This document shows, one piece after another, positions 8,081 through 16,702 of a stretch of 64,000 nt of DNA. A model generated the notes under the pieces. The model was given only the letters and a program-made list of their open reading frames with translations, made no database searches and had not been told where the DNA came from. Location of the stretch: the NCBI GenBank assembly GCA_041664345.1, contig JBAYKX010000025.1:9905-73904 (forward strand). The letters run 5' to 3'. A program made the position numbers and the translations under genes. Numbering within the stretch: the stretch's first letter is position 1; every line of letters begins with the position of its first letter. Source of the DNA: GWE2-40-63 sp041664345. Its GTDB lineage: Bacteria > Bacteroidota > Bacteroidia > Bacteroidales > SZUA-534.

Positions 8081-9982
8081 TCAATACGCCCGTTCATTTT
8101 TTCCCTCAATATAATTGATAAACGATGTGGTAACTACCTTATTTCCTCCCGGAGTTGGATAGTTGCCCGTAAAATACCAATCTCCCGGATGATTCGGGCA
8201 AGCAATATGCAAATTTTCGACCGTCTGATATACAATCTGAACCTCTGCTTTCATACCATCCGCTTTCAATAATTGTGATATCTTACCTGAAACCTGTTCT
8301 GGGGTAAAATCTTTAAATATTTGCGTTACATAATTTATTACCTCTTCTTTTGGCAAAAATTGTTGTTCCTTCGATTTTTGATAAACATCTTCAATAACAC
8401 TTTCTTTACCTTCATCTTTTAACAGTTCAATCCCTGCCTGAAAAGCTATAAAATCGCCTAATTTGGCCATGTCAATTCCATAGCAATCGGGGTACCTTAT
8501 TTGGGGTGATGACGAAACAATTACAATTTTTTTAGGCTCTAACCGATCCAGAATTTTTAGGATGCTTTGCTTCAAAGTTGTTCCCCGTACAATGCTATCA
8601 TCAATAATAACTAAATTATCAATCCCCGGACGGATGGTACCATAAGTTATATCATACACATGCCCCACTAAATCATCGCGACCTTTATCGGCCGAAATAA
8701 ATGTCCGGAGTTTAACATCCTTGATAGCTACTTTTTCAGCTTTGGGGCGTAAAGCAATAATTCTTTTTAGTTCATCGGGTGTTATATCTTTTCCTTTTTC
8801 AAGTATCAATCGTTGCTTTTCTTCAAGCAGCCAATCTTCCACCCCTTTTATCATTCCATAAAATGCCGATTCAGCCGTATTTGGAATGAATGAAAAAACA
8901 GTGTGCTCAATATCATAATTCACTGCTTTCAAAATATCAGGTACAATGAGCTCACCCAACTTTTTGCGTTCTTTATAGATATCTTCATCACTACCTCTCG
9001 AAAAATAAATCCGTTCAAAAGAACAAGCCGTATTTTTTCCGGGTATTCGTACCACTTCTTCTAAAACCTGCCCCTCTTTTTTAATGATTAAAGCATGACC
9101 GGGTTTAATTTCGTGTACATCCTCTATATTTATATTCATTACCGTTTGAATGGCAGAACGTTCAGATGCAGCAATTACAAATTCTTCGTCTTTATGATAA
9201 AATGCAGGTCGGATACCATTCGGATCGCGAAAAACAAACGCATCACCATGGCCAATTAAACCGGCAATAACATAACCTCCATCCCAGTATTTACTAGCTT
9301 CTTCCAATATTTTTCTAACATCAAGGCGCTTCGCAATAAGTTCTGAAATTTGTCGGTTGGTATAGCCCTCATTTTTATACTGACGGAATAGCCGTTGGTT
9401 TTCTTCATCCAGAAAATGCCCAACTTTTTCAAGTATAGTAACGGTATCAGAATAATCTTTTGGGTGCTGTCCTAATTCAGTTAAGTGCTTAAACAATTCA
9501 TCAACATTGGTAAGGTTGAAGTTCCCGGCAATAACCAAGTTGCGCGATTTCCAATTATTTTCACGCATTACCGGATGAACGTTTTCAATGTTATTTCTTC
9601 CAAAAGTCCCGTATCGTAAATGGCCAAGTAATATTTCACCAGCAAAAGACAGGTTCGTCTTAGCATATTCCGGATCATTCAGTAATTCCTGGTTTCCTTC
9701 GCACTCATCGGTCATTCGTGAGTTAATCTCGGCAAAAACATTAACAATGGGAGTGGGGGCGTTCGATCGGGAACGATTCAAATACTTTGATCCCGGTTGA
9801 TTATCCAATTTCAGCGATACCACTCCAGCCCCATCCTGGCCACGGTTACGCTGTTTTTCCATCATCAGGTACATTTTATTTATTCCAAACCGCCAGGTGC
9901 CATATTTTTCCTGATAATACGATAAAGGTTTTAATAAACGTATCAGCACAAAACCACATTCATGTTTAATTGGATCACTCAT
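8081..9982 (-). CDS. purF: Amidophosphoribosyltransferase family protein (long PurF paralogue)
   Basis: Class II glutamine amidotransferase fused to a type I phosphoribosyltransferase; canonical PurF converts PRPP and glutamine to phosphoribosylamine in purine synthesis. The nucleophile is probably Cys9 (HECGFVLI), so an eight-residue propeptide would be removed. The PRPP-binding loop VIIDDSIVRGTT lies at about residues 455-467. At 633 residues it is about 150 longer than ordinary PurF (about 470-500), and its N-terminal domain carries insertions. Bacteroidota often encode such a long form besides a normal PurF, so this may be a specialised paralogue. Cysteines in ACSFERIYF, DCYGID and HIACPNHPGDW could be remains of the Fe-S ligands of the Bacillus-type enzyme. 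Transcribed alone. Confidence 0.78.
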   Translation of the reverse strand: MSDPIKHECGFVLIRLLKPLSYYQEKYGTWRFGINKMYLMMEKQRNRGQDGAGVVSLKLDNQPGSKYLNRSRSNAPTPIVNVFAEINSRMTDECEGNQELLNDPEYAKTNLSFAGEILLGHLRYGTFGRNNIENVHPVMRENNWKSRNLVIAGNFNLTNVDELFKHLTELGQHPKDYSDTVTILEKVGHFLDEENQRLFRQYKNEGYTNRQISELIAKRLDVRKILEEASKYWDGGYVIAGLIGHGDAFVFRDPNGIRPAFYHKDEEFVIAASERSAIQTVMNINIEDVHEIKPGHALIIKKEGQVLEEVVRIPGKNTACSFERIYFSRGSDEDIYKERKKLGELIVPDILKAVNYDIEHTVFSFIPNTAESAFYGMIKGVEDWLLEEKQRLILEKGKDITPDELKRIIALRPKAEKVAIKDVKLRTFISADKGRDDLVGHVYDITYGTIRPGIDNLVIIDDSIVRGTTLKQSILKILDRLEPKKIVIVSSSPQIRYPDCYGIDMAKLGDFIAFQAGIELLKDEGKESVIEDVYQKSKEQQFLPKEEVINYVTQIFKDFTPEQVSGKISQLLKADGMKAEVQIVYQTVENLHIACPNHPGDWYFTGNYPTPGGNKVVTTSFINYIEGKNERAY

Positions 9983-10114
9983 TTTTTATATTTATTTTGT
10001 TCTTTACACGGTAGCATAAAACCATTCAGAAATTTGGTTTCTTTTAAGGAGGGTGTTCTATTTTCCTCCAAGTATTCCATTGGTAATGTTTGAAAAGGGA
10101 ATGAAAAAATCGTT

Positions 10115-10606
10115 CTATTTTTCAACAGGTTCAAGCTTTGGATAGTTAATTTTTGATTTTACGATATACGAATTGGGGAATTTCTTTTTTACCAGATGAT
10201 AAAACTCGAAGGCTTCGTTTTTGTTTCTATAATCCCCAACCCTCAATTTAAAATAAGGTGCTTGGTATTCCGTATAAATAAGTTTTGAATTGAATTCTGG
10301 GAATGCAATCATAAATTCCTGACTTATTTCATTTGCTTTGTCGCGGGCATTCTGTTCCGACCCCGAATAAAGTTGTATCCGAAACCCTTCCAATCCTTCC
10401 TTTTCTTTTATGCGGTTACTCTTCTCTAACAATATCATTAATGAGGGATCCTGATAAATTTGAATGGTTCCACCCGTGTTTTTGTCCTGAATAAGCATCA
10501 AGAGATCATTGGTTATTAAGGTTGAATCCTCAGAATAAACCTGACTGTAACACTTTGAAACAAATGGAATGAATACAACTAGAATAAAAAGCAATTTAAC
10601 CAACAT
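10115..10606 (-). CDS. Exported SPOR-domain protein
   Basis: 163-residue protein with a signal peptide (about 1-21). The C-terminal part, from GFRIQLYSGS (about residue 75) to FPNSYIVKSKI (about 150), has the SPOR pattern: aromatic/hydrophobic beta strands, 'A..KANEI' helix and FKLRVGDY. SPOR domains bind denuded glycan strands of septal peptidoglycan, so a periplasmic role linked to division or cell-wall turnover is likely. A -7 box lies directly upstream. The specific partner is unknown. Confidence 0.8.
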   Translation of the reverse strand: MLVKLLFILVVFIPFVSKCYSQVYSEDSTLITNDLLMLIQDKNTGGTIQIYQDPSLMILLEKSNRIKEKEGLEGFRIQLYSGSEQNARDKANEISQEFMIAFPEFNSKLIYTEYQAPYFKLRVGDYRNKNEAFEFYHLVKKKFPNSYIVKSKINYPKLEPVEK

Positions 10607-10625
10607 CCCTTACTTTATTTAGTGG

Positions 10626-10633
10626 CAAAGATA
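10626..10633 (-). promoter_or_regulatory. Candidate -7 box (TATCTTTG) for the SPOR gene
   Basis: On the minus strand TATCTTTG is an exact match to TAnnTTTG, followed by C as in many Bacteroidota promoters. It lies 20 bp upstream of the start, giving a very short leader. Confidence 0.5.
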
Positions 10634-10681
10634 TTAATTTTTTCAAATAGGAATAATGGAATTTTCAGGGCAACCGTATTT

Positions 10682-10703
10682 AAAAAAAATCCTGAAAGGA
10701 TTT
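10682..10703 (-). terminator. Intrinsic terminator of the universal stress protein gene
   Basis: Read on the minus strand, AAATCCT-TTC-AGGATTT is followed by a long T run (10689-10682). A 7-bp stem with a 3-nt loop, about 190 bp beyond the usp stop and before the SPOR promoter. Confidence 0.55.
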
Positions 10704-10714
10704 AACATGAATAG

Positions 10715-10754
10715 CCCCGGCTGGTTGCTGAGCCTGTCGAAGCATAAGCCGGGG
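10715..10754. repeat. Palindromic dispersed repeat containing CTGAGCCTGTCGAAG
   Basis: Perfect 8-bp stem CCCCGGCT (10715-10722) / AGCCGGGG (10747-10754), with an inner GCT/AGC pair around the CTGAGCCTGTCGAAG core. This core is a widespread dispersed intergenic motif in several bacterial phyla. Together with the neighbouring hairpin at 10687-10703 it fills most of the 283-bp gap between the SPOR and usp genes. Confidence 0.6.
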
Positions 10755-10889
10755 TATATGAATTCCAGGTATAAAATCGGCGCAAGCACTAACGTTTATT
10801 TGAAATTATGATGAATACATGCGCCGAAAATGGGAATTTACAATTGAAAATCTTAAAAGCGATTTCCCTGATGAACTTACCTTTACTTA

Positions 10890-11723
10890 TTAGTCCAATT
10901 GCGTATTAATTGATAGAACCGGAATGGGAGAGTGGTTAACCATTTGCTGCGCCGAAGGTTCTCCAAAAAAAAGATTGGAACGTTCATTTTGATCAATCAT
11001 TACGGTTATTAAATCGGCATCGTTCATTAAGGCATATTCAATAACCATATTTGATAAACTTTTTCCTTTCAGTGATTCGCGAACGCAGGTAACTTTCCTG
11101 CGTTTTAAATACGCCATCACTTGATCGGTATATTCGTTCAGTGTTTTACGGGTAGCTACCTTATTGTCTTCCCTAATATCGATAACATGCAATTCAGCAC
11201 CAAAGATAAGTGCCAATTCAGTTACAAAAGGAACCTTATGCCTGCTTTCTTTGCTAATATCAATAGGCATAATAATTTTTTTAACCATTCGTGAGGGAAA
11301 GCTGCCACGGATAGTTAGAACAGGAACCGAAGCATTACTAACTATGCGGAATGCATTACTTCCTACCCAACGCTCTTCGAAACCCGAAACGCCATGAGTT
11401 CCCATTACAATCATCTCGGCATCGCCATACTTTGCCTGATGACATATTTCAGTGTAAATCCGGCCTTCACGGATGCGATATTCAAATTCACCAACTAATT
11501 CTTTTTTGTAAACCTGAATGATACGGTCGAAATTATCCAGAACACCCGACTTAAGCACTTCATCAAAATCGCGCAGATTGAAAGAGGCATCATAATCGGC
11601 ATTTTTACGCTTTACATGAATTAAACGAATGCCACACGATAAATGATTGGCTATCATTATGGCATGCTCCAAGGCATTAATAGAGTCGTTTGAAAAATCG
11701 ATGGGTACCAATAAATGCTTCAT
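10890..11723 (-). CDS. Tandem-domain universal stress protein
   Basis: 277-residue cytosolic protein with two UspA domains (about 1-145 and 148-277). The first domain carries the nucleotide-binding pattern GTHGVSGFEERWVGSN (a G-x2-G-x9-G-S type) near residues 108-123, consistent with ATP binding; the second domain's loop (DQNERSNLFFGEPSAQQMV) lacks the glycine pattern. Two-domain Usps of this form are common in Bacteroidota and are induced by stress or growth arrest. The exact function is unknown. The nearby upstream gene is a LEA-like lipoprotein with 33 bp between them, so co-transcription is possible. Confidence 0.85.
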   Translation of the reverse strand: MKHLLVPIDFSNDSINALEHAIMIANHLSCGIRLIHVKRKNADYDASFNLRDFDEVLKSGVLDNFDRIIQVYKKELVGEFEYRIREGRIYTEICHQAKYGDAEMIVMGTHGVSGFEERWVGSNAFRIVSNASVPVLTIRGSFPSRMVKKIIMPIDISKESRHKVPFVTELALIFGAELHVIDIREDNKVATRKTLNEYTDQVMAYLKRRKVTCVRESLKGKSLSNMVIEYALMNDADLITVMIDQNERSNLFFGEPSAQQMVNHSPIPVLSINTQLD

Positions 11724-11756
11724 GCACTCAATTTTGACATAAAGATATTGAATTGA

Positions 11757-12221
11757 TTACAATTCTACTTTATTTGTGGTGTCGATCAATAACACTTTAT
11801 TAAAAAATAAATAATGTACATCGAGGCTACCTTTAAAAGTAACTTCAAACGACTTCGACTTAATTTTCTTTAGTACACCTCGGCCCGCAGTTAAAAGGCT
11901 ATTAAAACTTACATCAATTTGAAGGTGGGTTAAAAACACTTTATTGGCAGGTATGGTTAAATTTTCGGGAACAATTAGTTTTCCAAGATATACTCCTTCA
12001 ACAAAAACATCGATATCAGCTTTTTTAATAGTTAATGAACTGCGATTGGGATTCTCCAGCTCCAGTTCTGTATTAATGGTTAAGCCAAACCCTTTTGATT
12101 CAGCAATACTAAAACTAACCACCCGAGTTACTTTACAAGGTTTAACTGAGGTACAGCTTGTAAAAAAAGCCGATGCTACAATAAAAACTAGCCAAAGGTT
12201 GGCTGATTTGCAGAAACTCAT
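11757..12221 (-). CDS. LEA-type-2-like (WHy domain) lipoprotein
   Basis: 154-residue predicted lipoprotein: signal peptide with lipobox FFTSC, lipidated Cys near residue 23. The mature part matches the LEA14/WHy pattern: a beta sandwich with NTELELENPNRSSLTIKKADIDVFVEG and later FEVTFKGSLDV (key parts only). Such domains occur in envelope and stress proteins of Bacteroidota, probably anchored to the inner face of the outer membrane. Function is not established. It lies downstream of the ExbB/ExbD cluster but a terminator candidate separates them. Confidence 0.7.
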   Translation of the reverse strand: MSFCKSANLWLVFIVASAFFTSCTSVKPCKVTRVVSFSIAESKGFGLTINTELELENPNRSSLTIKKADIDVFVEGVYLGKLIVPENLTIPANKVFLTHLQIDVSFNSLLTAGRGVLKKIKSKSFEVTFKGSLDVHYLFFNKVLLIDTTNKVEL

Positions 12222-12266
12222 AGTTGTTAGGTTTTGGTTTGTAAAATTTTGCTTTTAAAATGGAAT

Positions 12267-12302
12267 AAAAAAGGCCGCTCCAAACGAAGCAGCCTTTTTT
12301 AA
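12267..12302 (-). terminator. Intrinsic terminator of the ExbB/ExbD cluster
   Basis: On the minus strand, an A-rich run, then GGCTGCT...AGCGGCC (one internal mismatch) and a T run. It lies 16 bp beyond the stop of the last exbD-type gene. The flanking A run on the other side could let it act in both directions. Confidence 0.65.
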
Positions 12303-12317
12303 TATAGTTATCTACTG

Positions 12318-12785
12318 TTATTTATCCTTTTTACGGGTAGAGTAGTTTAATTTTAGTGCACTTACACGGCGCAATTGTTGCTTAATATCAGTTACAATAC
12401 CCATTTTGGTATTTTCGTCAACTTTTAATGAAATGGTCATAAAAGGTCTTTCCACTTCACTTATTTTTGAACGTTCTTCTTCAATATAGCTACCAATATC
12501 GGCCACTTCAGCAAATTGATCATTCAATTGTATCCGAGGTTCGGTACCCATATTTTTAAGGAATTGCTTTTTTGGTTCACCAACATAAATATTGCTAACC
12601 AATGATTTTTTCTCCAACTTCTTTATTTCAGTAGCCATTGGAGCTTTAATAGCAACTTTAAGTTCTACTTCTTTAATGGAGGTACTCACCATAAAGAAAA
12701 ACAATAACATAAAAACAATATCGGGTAGCGATGCGGTTGAAACGGGAGGTAACTCCTTACTGCTGTCTTTTCTAAACTTTGCCAT
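12318..12785 (-). CDS. ExbD/TolR family protein (second ExbD of the cluster)
   Basis: Inner-membrane component of a proton-driven energiser. One N-terminal membrane helix (about residues 20-40) carries the essential aspartate, Asp22 in LPDIVFMLLFFFMV, and the remainder is a periplasmic domain of about 110 residues. It starts 2 bp after the preceding exbD stop, so the pair is co-translated. Together with ExbB it would form the channel powering TonB at outer-membrane receptors such as SusC. Two dissimilar ExbD proteins beside one ExbB is a usual Bacteroidota arrangement and may give a heteromeric ExbD pair. Confidence 0.85.
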   Translation of the reverse strand: MAKFRKDSSKELPPVSTASLPDIVFMLLFFFMVSTSIKEVELKVAIKAPMATEIKKLEKKSLVSNIYVGEPKKQFLKNMGTEPRIQLNDQFAEVADIGSYIEEERSKISEVERPFMTISLKVDENTKMGIVTDIKQQLRRVSALKLNYSTRKKDK

Positions 12786-12787
12786 AG

Positions 12788-13369
12788 CTATTTTCCTCCT
12801 CCATAGTTTTTAGGTTCTGCTTCCGAAATCCTCTGAGGGTATAAATCTTTAACAGCTCCTTGCTTTTCTTCGTCCAAATCGTCAAACTTGCGACCAAATT
12901 TTCGTAGGGAAAATTCATCGCGCAGCTCATTATAGGCCGCTGCCAATTCATTTTGGGCTTGGATATACATACCATAAGAAGTACCCCGGTCGTTCTGCAG
13001 TGAAATAACTTGTTTCGATACCATTACTGTCCCTAGTAAAGGGATGTCTTGCGCATCTTTCTCAGGTAAATTAATATCATCTACAGGGTTTTCAATAAAC
13101 TCTTTAGCCTTCGCTTTTAATTCGTTGATTTGCATCTGTTGTCCTTCAACCAACAATTGATCGTTTCTATTAATCAACACCACAAAAACATTGCGTTCTT
13201 TGATCTTTATATCATCATTGTTTTTCTGATCGGGTGGCACAGGAGGCGGCAACATCCTTGTAATACCAGAATCGGTATCCATGGTAGTTGTAACCAAGAA
13301 AAATATCAACAACATAAAAGCAATATCGGCCATTGATGCTGAAGGTATTTCAGGTGTTTTTTTTGCCAT
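12788..13369 (-). CDS. ExbD/TolR family protein (first ExbD of the cluster)
   Basis: 193-residue ExbD-like protein. Asp15 in MADIAFMLLIFFLV is the membrane-embedded proton carrier. After the helix comes a short proline-rich stretch (PPPVPPDQ) and a longer periplasmic region than in the second ExbD. The C-terminal 60 residues are charged and helical (AAYNELRDEFSLRKFGRKF), an extension not found in classical ExbD. It lies between the membrane protein gene and the second exbD gene, in the same direction. Confidence 0.82.
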   Translation of the reverse strand: MAKKTPEIPSASMADIAFMLLIFFLVTTTMDTDSGITRMLPPPVPPDQKNNDDIKIKERNVFVVLINRNDQLLVEGQQMQINELKAKAKEFIENPVDDINLPEKDAQDIPLLGTVMVSKQVISLQNDRGTSYGMYIQAQNELAAAYNELRDEFSLRKFGRKFDDLDEEKQGAVKDLYPQRISEAEPKNYGGGK

Positions 13370-13409
13370 AATTACTTTTTTTATCTAATTATTTAATCTC
13401 AATCACCAA

Positions 13410-13829
13410 CTATTTAAATGCACCTCTAACTTCAGAGTAAAGCAATCCAACAAATGAAAGACCTGTTAAAATGTACATTAAAAATAACGAGGTATCAATT
13501 AGTTGCAATGTAGAACCTGTCAGATTGAAAGCCTCTACCCCAAAAAAGGTAGGCATTTCGCTCGATGACATTAGGTATGAGATTAATACTAGCACTCCAA
13601 TTACTCCAAGTACCGATAAACTATTAATCATTGCTTTTTTACTGCTAAACATACCTATAACTGAAAATATCAAAGTAGCCGCCATTGCAATAAAAGTAAG
13701 GATATAAGTGAAAATAATCATTGGTGCTTCGTTGTAGTTTATAAAAAACAAAACGGCTAGCAAAAGACTTATACCAAACAGGATATAAAATATAATGGCA
13801 ACAATACGTATTGCTAAACTTTTTCCCAT
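13410..13829 (-). CDS. Four-helix membrane protein of unknown function in the ExbB/ExbD cluster
   Basis: 139-residue protein with four predicted membrane helices at about residues 7-29, 36-60, 67-87 and 107-130, and almost no soluble part. It is placed between ExbB (6 bp away) and the first ExbD (40 bp away) in the same direction, so it is very probably co-expressed with them. I recognise no family. Its position suggests an accessory subunit or regulator of the proton channel, which is inference. Confidence 0.7.
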   Translation of the reverse strand: MGKSLAIRIVAIIFYILFGISLLLAVLFFINYNEAPMIIFTYILTFIAMAATLIFSVIGMFSSKKAMINSLSVLGVIGVLVLISYLMSSSEMPTFFGVEAFNLTGSTLQLIDTSLFLMYILTGLSFVGLLYSEVRGAFK

Positions 13830-13835
13830 GGTATA

Positions 13836-14633
13836 TTATTTTTTAAGGTTAAATTTATACAATATGTCAATTAATGAAATAGAAGCATCTTCCATGTCGT
13901 TGATAATACCATCAATTTTAGAAACAAAATAGTTATAAAAAACCTGAAGTATCATAGCTACAATCAAACCACCAATGGTAGTGATCAAAGCCACAGAAAT
14001 ACCACCAGCAACCAATGACGGGCTAATATCACCGGCTATTTTAATAGCGTCGAAAGCTTGAACCATCCCTACTACCGTTCCCAAGAAACCTAACATAGGG
14101 CCAAGTGCAATAAAAAGGGCAATCCAACTTAAGTTTTTCTCCAACAAACCAGCTTGCACGCCACCATAAGAAACCACTGATTTTTCAACCATTTCAATTC
14201 CTTCGTCATAACGATCAAGACCTTGGTAGAAAATACTGGCTACCGGACCACGGGTATTGCGGCAAACTTCCTTAGCTGCTTCAATACCACCTTGATTTAA
14301 GGCTCCTTCCACATTTAAAAGAAGTTTTTTGGTGTTGGTAGTACTGAAATTCAAATAAAGAATCCGTTCAATTGCAATAGCCAAACCAAAAATCAAACAA
14401 AGGATAATTGTGGCCATAAAACCAGGACCCCCTTCAATAAATTTTTGTTTAATTGCTTGATGAAATGACTGTCCTTCAATTTTTGCTTCATCATCTGCTG
14501 AAACAGCCGGTGTTTGTGCAGGGGCAACAGTTTGACTTACAGCCGTGCTGTCTGTTCCTTCTTGCGCTAAAGATACATTCGATGCAAAAGTTAGCATCCC
14601 AATCACTGCGAATAATGCGAGTAGTTTTTTCAT
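13836..14633 (-). CDS. exbB: MotA/TolQ/ExbB proton-channel protein
   Basis: 265-residue ExbB-type protein. An N-terminal signal-like helix and an A/Q/T-rich segment (to about residue 60) precede the core, as in many Bacteroidota ExbBs. Membrane helices are at about 74-95, 165-190 and 205-235. The conserved region GPMLGFLGTVVGMVQAF and the following SLVAGGISVALITTIGGL are clear. It forms the pentameric channel around the ExbD dimer. First gene of the four-gene cluster; no clear -7 box was found in the 57 bp before the tRNA gene. Confidence 0.88.
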   Translation of the reverse strand: MKKLLALFAVIGMLTFASNVSLAQEGTDSTAVSQTVAPAQTPAVSADDEAKIEGQSFHQAIKQKFIEGGPGFMATIILCLIFGLAIAIERILYLNFSTTNTKKLLLNVEGALNQGGIEAAKEVCRNTRGPVASIFYQGLDRYDEGIEMVEKSVVSYGGVQAGLLEKNLSWIALFIALGPMLGFLGTVVGMVQAFDAIKIAGDISPSLVAGGISVALITTIGGLIVAMILQVFYNYFVSKIDGIINDMEDASISLIDILYKFNLKK

Positions 14634-14689
14634 TGCTTTGCTTTTTTGTTATTTACATTATTTAATTTACAATTTATAATAGATAATCG

Positions 14690-14777
14690 CGGAGAAAAAG
14701 GGATTCGAACCCCCGATACCCTTGTGAGGTATACACACTTTCCAGGCGTGCGCCTTCGACCACTCGGCCATTTCTCC
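14690..14777 (-). tRNA. tRNA-Ser (anticodon GGA)
   Basis: Minus-strand cloverleaf: acceptor GGAGAAA (14777-14771) pairs with TTTCTCC (14697-14691), discriminator G at 14690. The anticodon arm shows loop CTGGAAA with anticodon GGA. A long variable arm (TATACCTCACAAGGGTATC region) marks it as class II serine tRNA, and the T arm has GGGGGTTCGAATCCCCC. CCA is not encoded. Confidence 0.95.
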
Positions 14778-14853
14778 AAACATAAACCCTATTATTCAAC
14801 TTAATGAAATTCGGGCGGCAAATTACAAAAAAAATTAAAACCTAAAACTTAAA

Positions 14854-15888
14854 TTATACATTAATTTCGCCTCGCATTGATTTAGTTAAAAATACTTCCA
14901 TTTCTTTCTTACTTAATTTCTGTCCTAAAAGGAACATCAGCTTGCAAATAGCTGCTTCTGTGGTAATATCATTACCACTGATAACTCCGGCTTCAATTAA
15001 GCCTAAGCTGGTTTCGTAAACACCCATCTCAACGCTTCCGGCACTGCATTGGGTTACATTTAATACTACAATTCCTTTATTTACAGCTTCTTTCAACTTT
15101 TCAATGAACCAAACTAAGCTTGGGGCATTCCCCGAACCATAACTTTCCAAAACCAAACCTTTTAACCCTTCAATATGAATAATGGCATCAACCACTTCGG
15201 GAGTAATGCCCGGAAATAGTTTTAAAATGGCCACGTTTCGTTCCAGTTCATGGTAAACTTTAAGTTCGTGTTTAATTACTGGATAGTGGATGGCAGAATA
15301 ATTGTATGAAATATTGATACCGGCTTTTGCCAATTCGGGGTAATTATACGACCGAAAGGCATCAAAATAGTCGGCGTTGTGTTTCCGGGTACGGTTTCCA
15401 CGATACAATTTGTTTTCGAAAAAAATAGTAACTTCTGGAACTATGGGTTGATTATTTTTTGAAGCTGCCGCAATTTCAATGGCACTAATAAAATTTTCTT
15501 TGCCATCGGTGCGCAGCGTACCTATGGGCAATTGAGCGCCTGTAAAAACCACCGGTTTTCCCAGGTTTTCGAGCAAAAAGCTGAGTGCTGAGGCCGAATA
15601 GGCCATGGTATCGGTACCGTGAAGAATAACAAAGCCGCTGTATTTTTCGTAATTTCGCTCAATCAATTCCGCCAAATGAATCCAAATTTCAGGAGTAATG
15701 TTCGATGAATCAACCACTTCTTCAAATGTTATGGTGGTTAAATTGAAACCAAACTTATTGAGTTCAGGCACTTGTTTCATTACATGATCAAAGTCGAACG
15801 GAGCCAGAGAACCTGTTTCCGGGTCGTTAATCATGCCAATAGTTCCGCCGGTGTAAATAATTAGTATCGATGTTCCTGAATTTGCCAT
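14854..15888 (-). CDS. ansA: Type I L-asparaginase
   Basis: Hydrolyses L-asparagine to aspartate and ammonia. 344 residues with both catalytic threonine motifs: YTGGTIGM at about residues 11-18 and HGTDTMAYSA at about 93-102. The SYGSGNAP motif of the C-terminal domain is also present. There is no signal peptide, so it is the cytosolic type I enzyme. tatD lies 19 bp upstream in the same direction, which suggests a short operon that probably also includes dprA. Confidence 0.92.
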   Translation of the reverse strand: MANSGTSILIIYTGGTIGMINDPETGSLAPFDFDHVMKQVPELNKFGFNLTTITFEEVVDSSNITPEIWIHLAELIERNYEKYSGFVILHGTDTMAYSASALSFLLENLGKPVVFTGAQLPIGTLRTDGKENFISAIEIAAASKNNQPIVPEVTIFFENKLYRGNRTRKHNADYFDAFRSYNYPELAKAGINISYNYSAIHYPVIKHELKVYHELERNVAILKLFPGITPEVVDAIIHIEGLKGLVLESYGSGNAPSLVWFIEKLKEAVNKGIVVLNVTQCSAGSVEMGVYETSLGLIEAGVISGNDITTEAAICKLMFLLGQKLSKKEMEVFLTKSMRGEINV

Positions 15889-15907
15889 ATAACTTCACTC
15901 ATGTGTA

Positions 15908-16678
15908 TTATAGTTTAAAAACCCTTAGCGCATTATCGGTAGTTTGAGTTGCTATCTTTTCAATAGGCACTTGATAGATGGTGGCCAATTGTTTTGCAAC
16001 CAGTTTTATATAACTGCTTTCATTGCGTTTTCCTCTATAAGGAACCGGTGCAAGGTAAGGACTATCCGTTTCTAAAACAATATGATTTAATTCAACTTGT
16101 TTCAAAACATGGGACAATGGTGAATTTTTAAAAGTAGCTATGCCTCCAATTCCTAGCATAAATCCAATTTTATTTATTCGGTTTGCCTCTTCAAAAGTGC
16201 CACCAAAGCAATGAAATATTCCTTTCAAACTATGGATAACCAATGGTTCCAAGGCATCGCACACTTCGTTGAACGATTCTCGGGTATGAATTACAATGGG
16301 CCAATCCATTTCAATAGCCCATTTTACCTGAGTAACAAAAGCATCCAGTTGTTCTTTGAAATGGGTTTTGTCCCAATACAGGTCAATGCCAATTTCGCCA
16401 ATTCCATAAAACAAAGAACGTTGCGAAAGGTAATTTTCAATAATTGATAGTTCCTTTTTATAATCGCTGTTCACTGAAGTAGGATGCAATCCGATGAGCG
16501 GAAATAAAACTCCTGCATTCTGCTCCGCCATTGTAATCATTGACTGATGGTGTTTGCTGTCAATAGCAGGAAGCACTATTTTAGTAACCCCTTCATTTAT
16601 TGCCCGCTGGATTACTTCTTTTTTATCGGATACAAATTCTTCAGCATATAAATGAGCATGTGTGTCAATGAATTCCAT
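15908..16678 (-). CDS. TatD family metal-dependent hydrolase
   Basis: TIM-barrel metallohydrolase of the TatD/YcfH family, likely a 3'-5' DNase or RNA-end processing enzyme or D-aminoacyl-tRNA deacylase-like. Metal-binding motifs are seen: DTHAHLY near the N-terminus, GEIGID (near residue 95), IHTRES (about 130), FHCFGG (about 157) and ETDSPYL (about 206). Length (256) is typical. It is located 24 bp after dprA, in the same direction. Confidence 0.9.
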   Translation of the reverse strand: MEFIDTHAHLYAEEFVSDKKEVIQRAINEGVTKIVLPAIDSKHHQSMITMAEQNAGVLFPLIGLHPTSVNSDYKKELSIIENYLSQRSLFYGIGEIGIDLYWDKTHFKEQLDAFVTQVKWAIEMDWPIVIHTRESFNEVCDALEPLVIHSLKGIFHCFGGTFEEANRINKIGFMLGIGGIATFKNSPLSHVLKQVELNHIVLETDSPYLAPVPYRGKRNESSYIKLVAKQLATIYQVPIEKIATQTTDNALRVFKL

Positions 16679-16702
16679 AATTGCTTGGATTAACTTTAAA
16701 AG

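Noticed and set aside
10807..10893. 28-codon plus-strand stretch (YDEYMRRKWEFT...) ending in TAG
   Set aside because: It looks protein-like and might be the remnant of a lost gene, but it is short, has no start context and overlaps the usp stop region.
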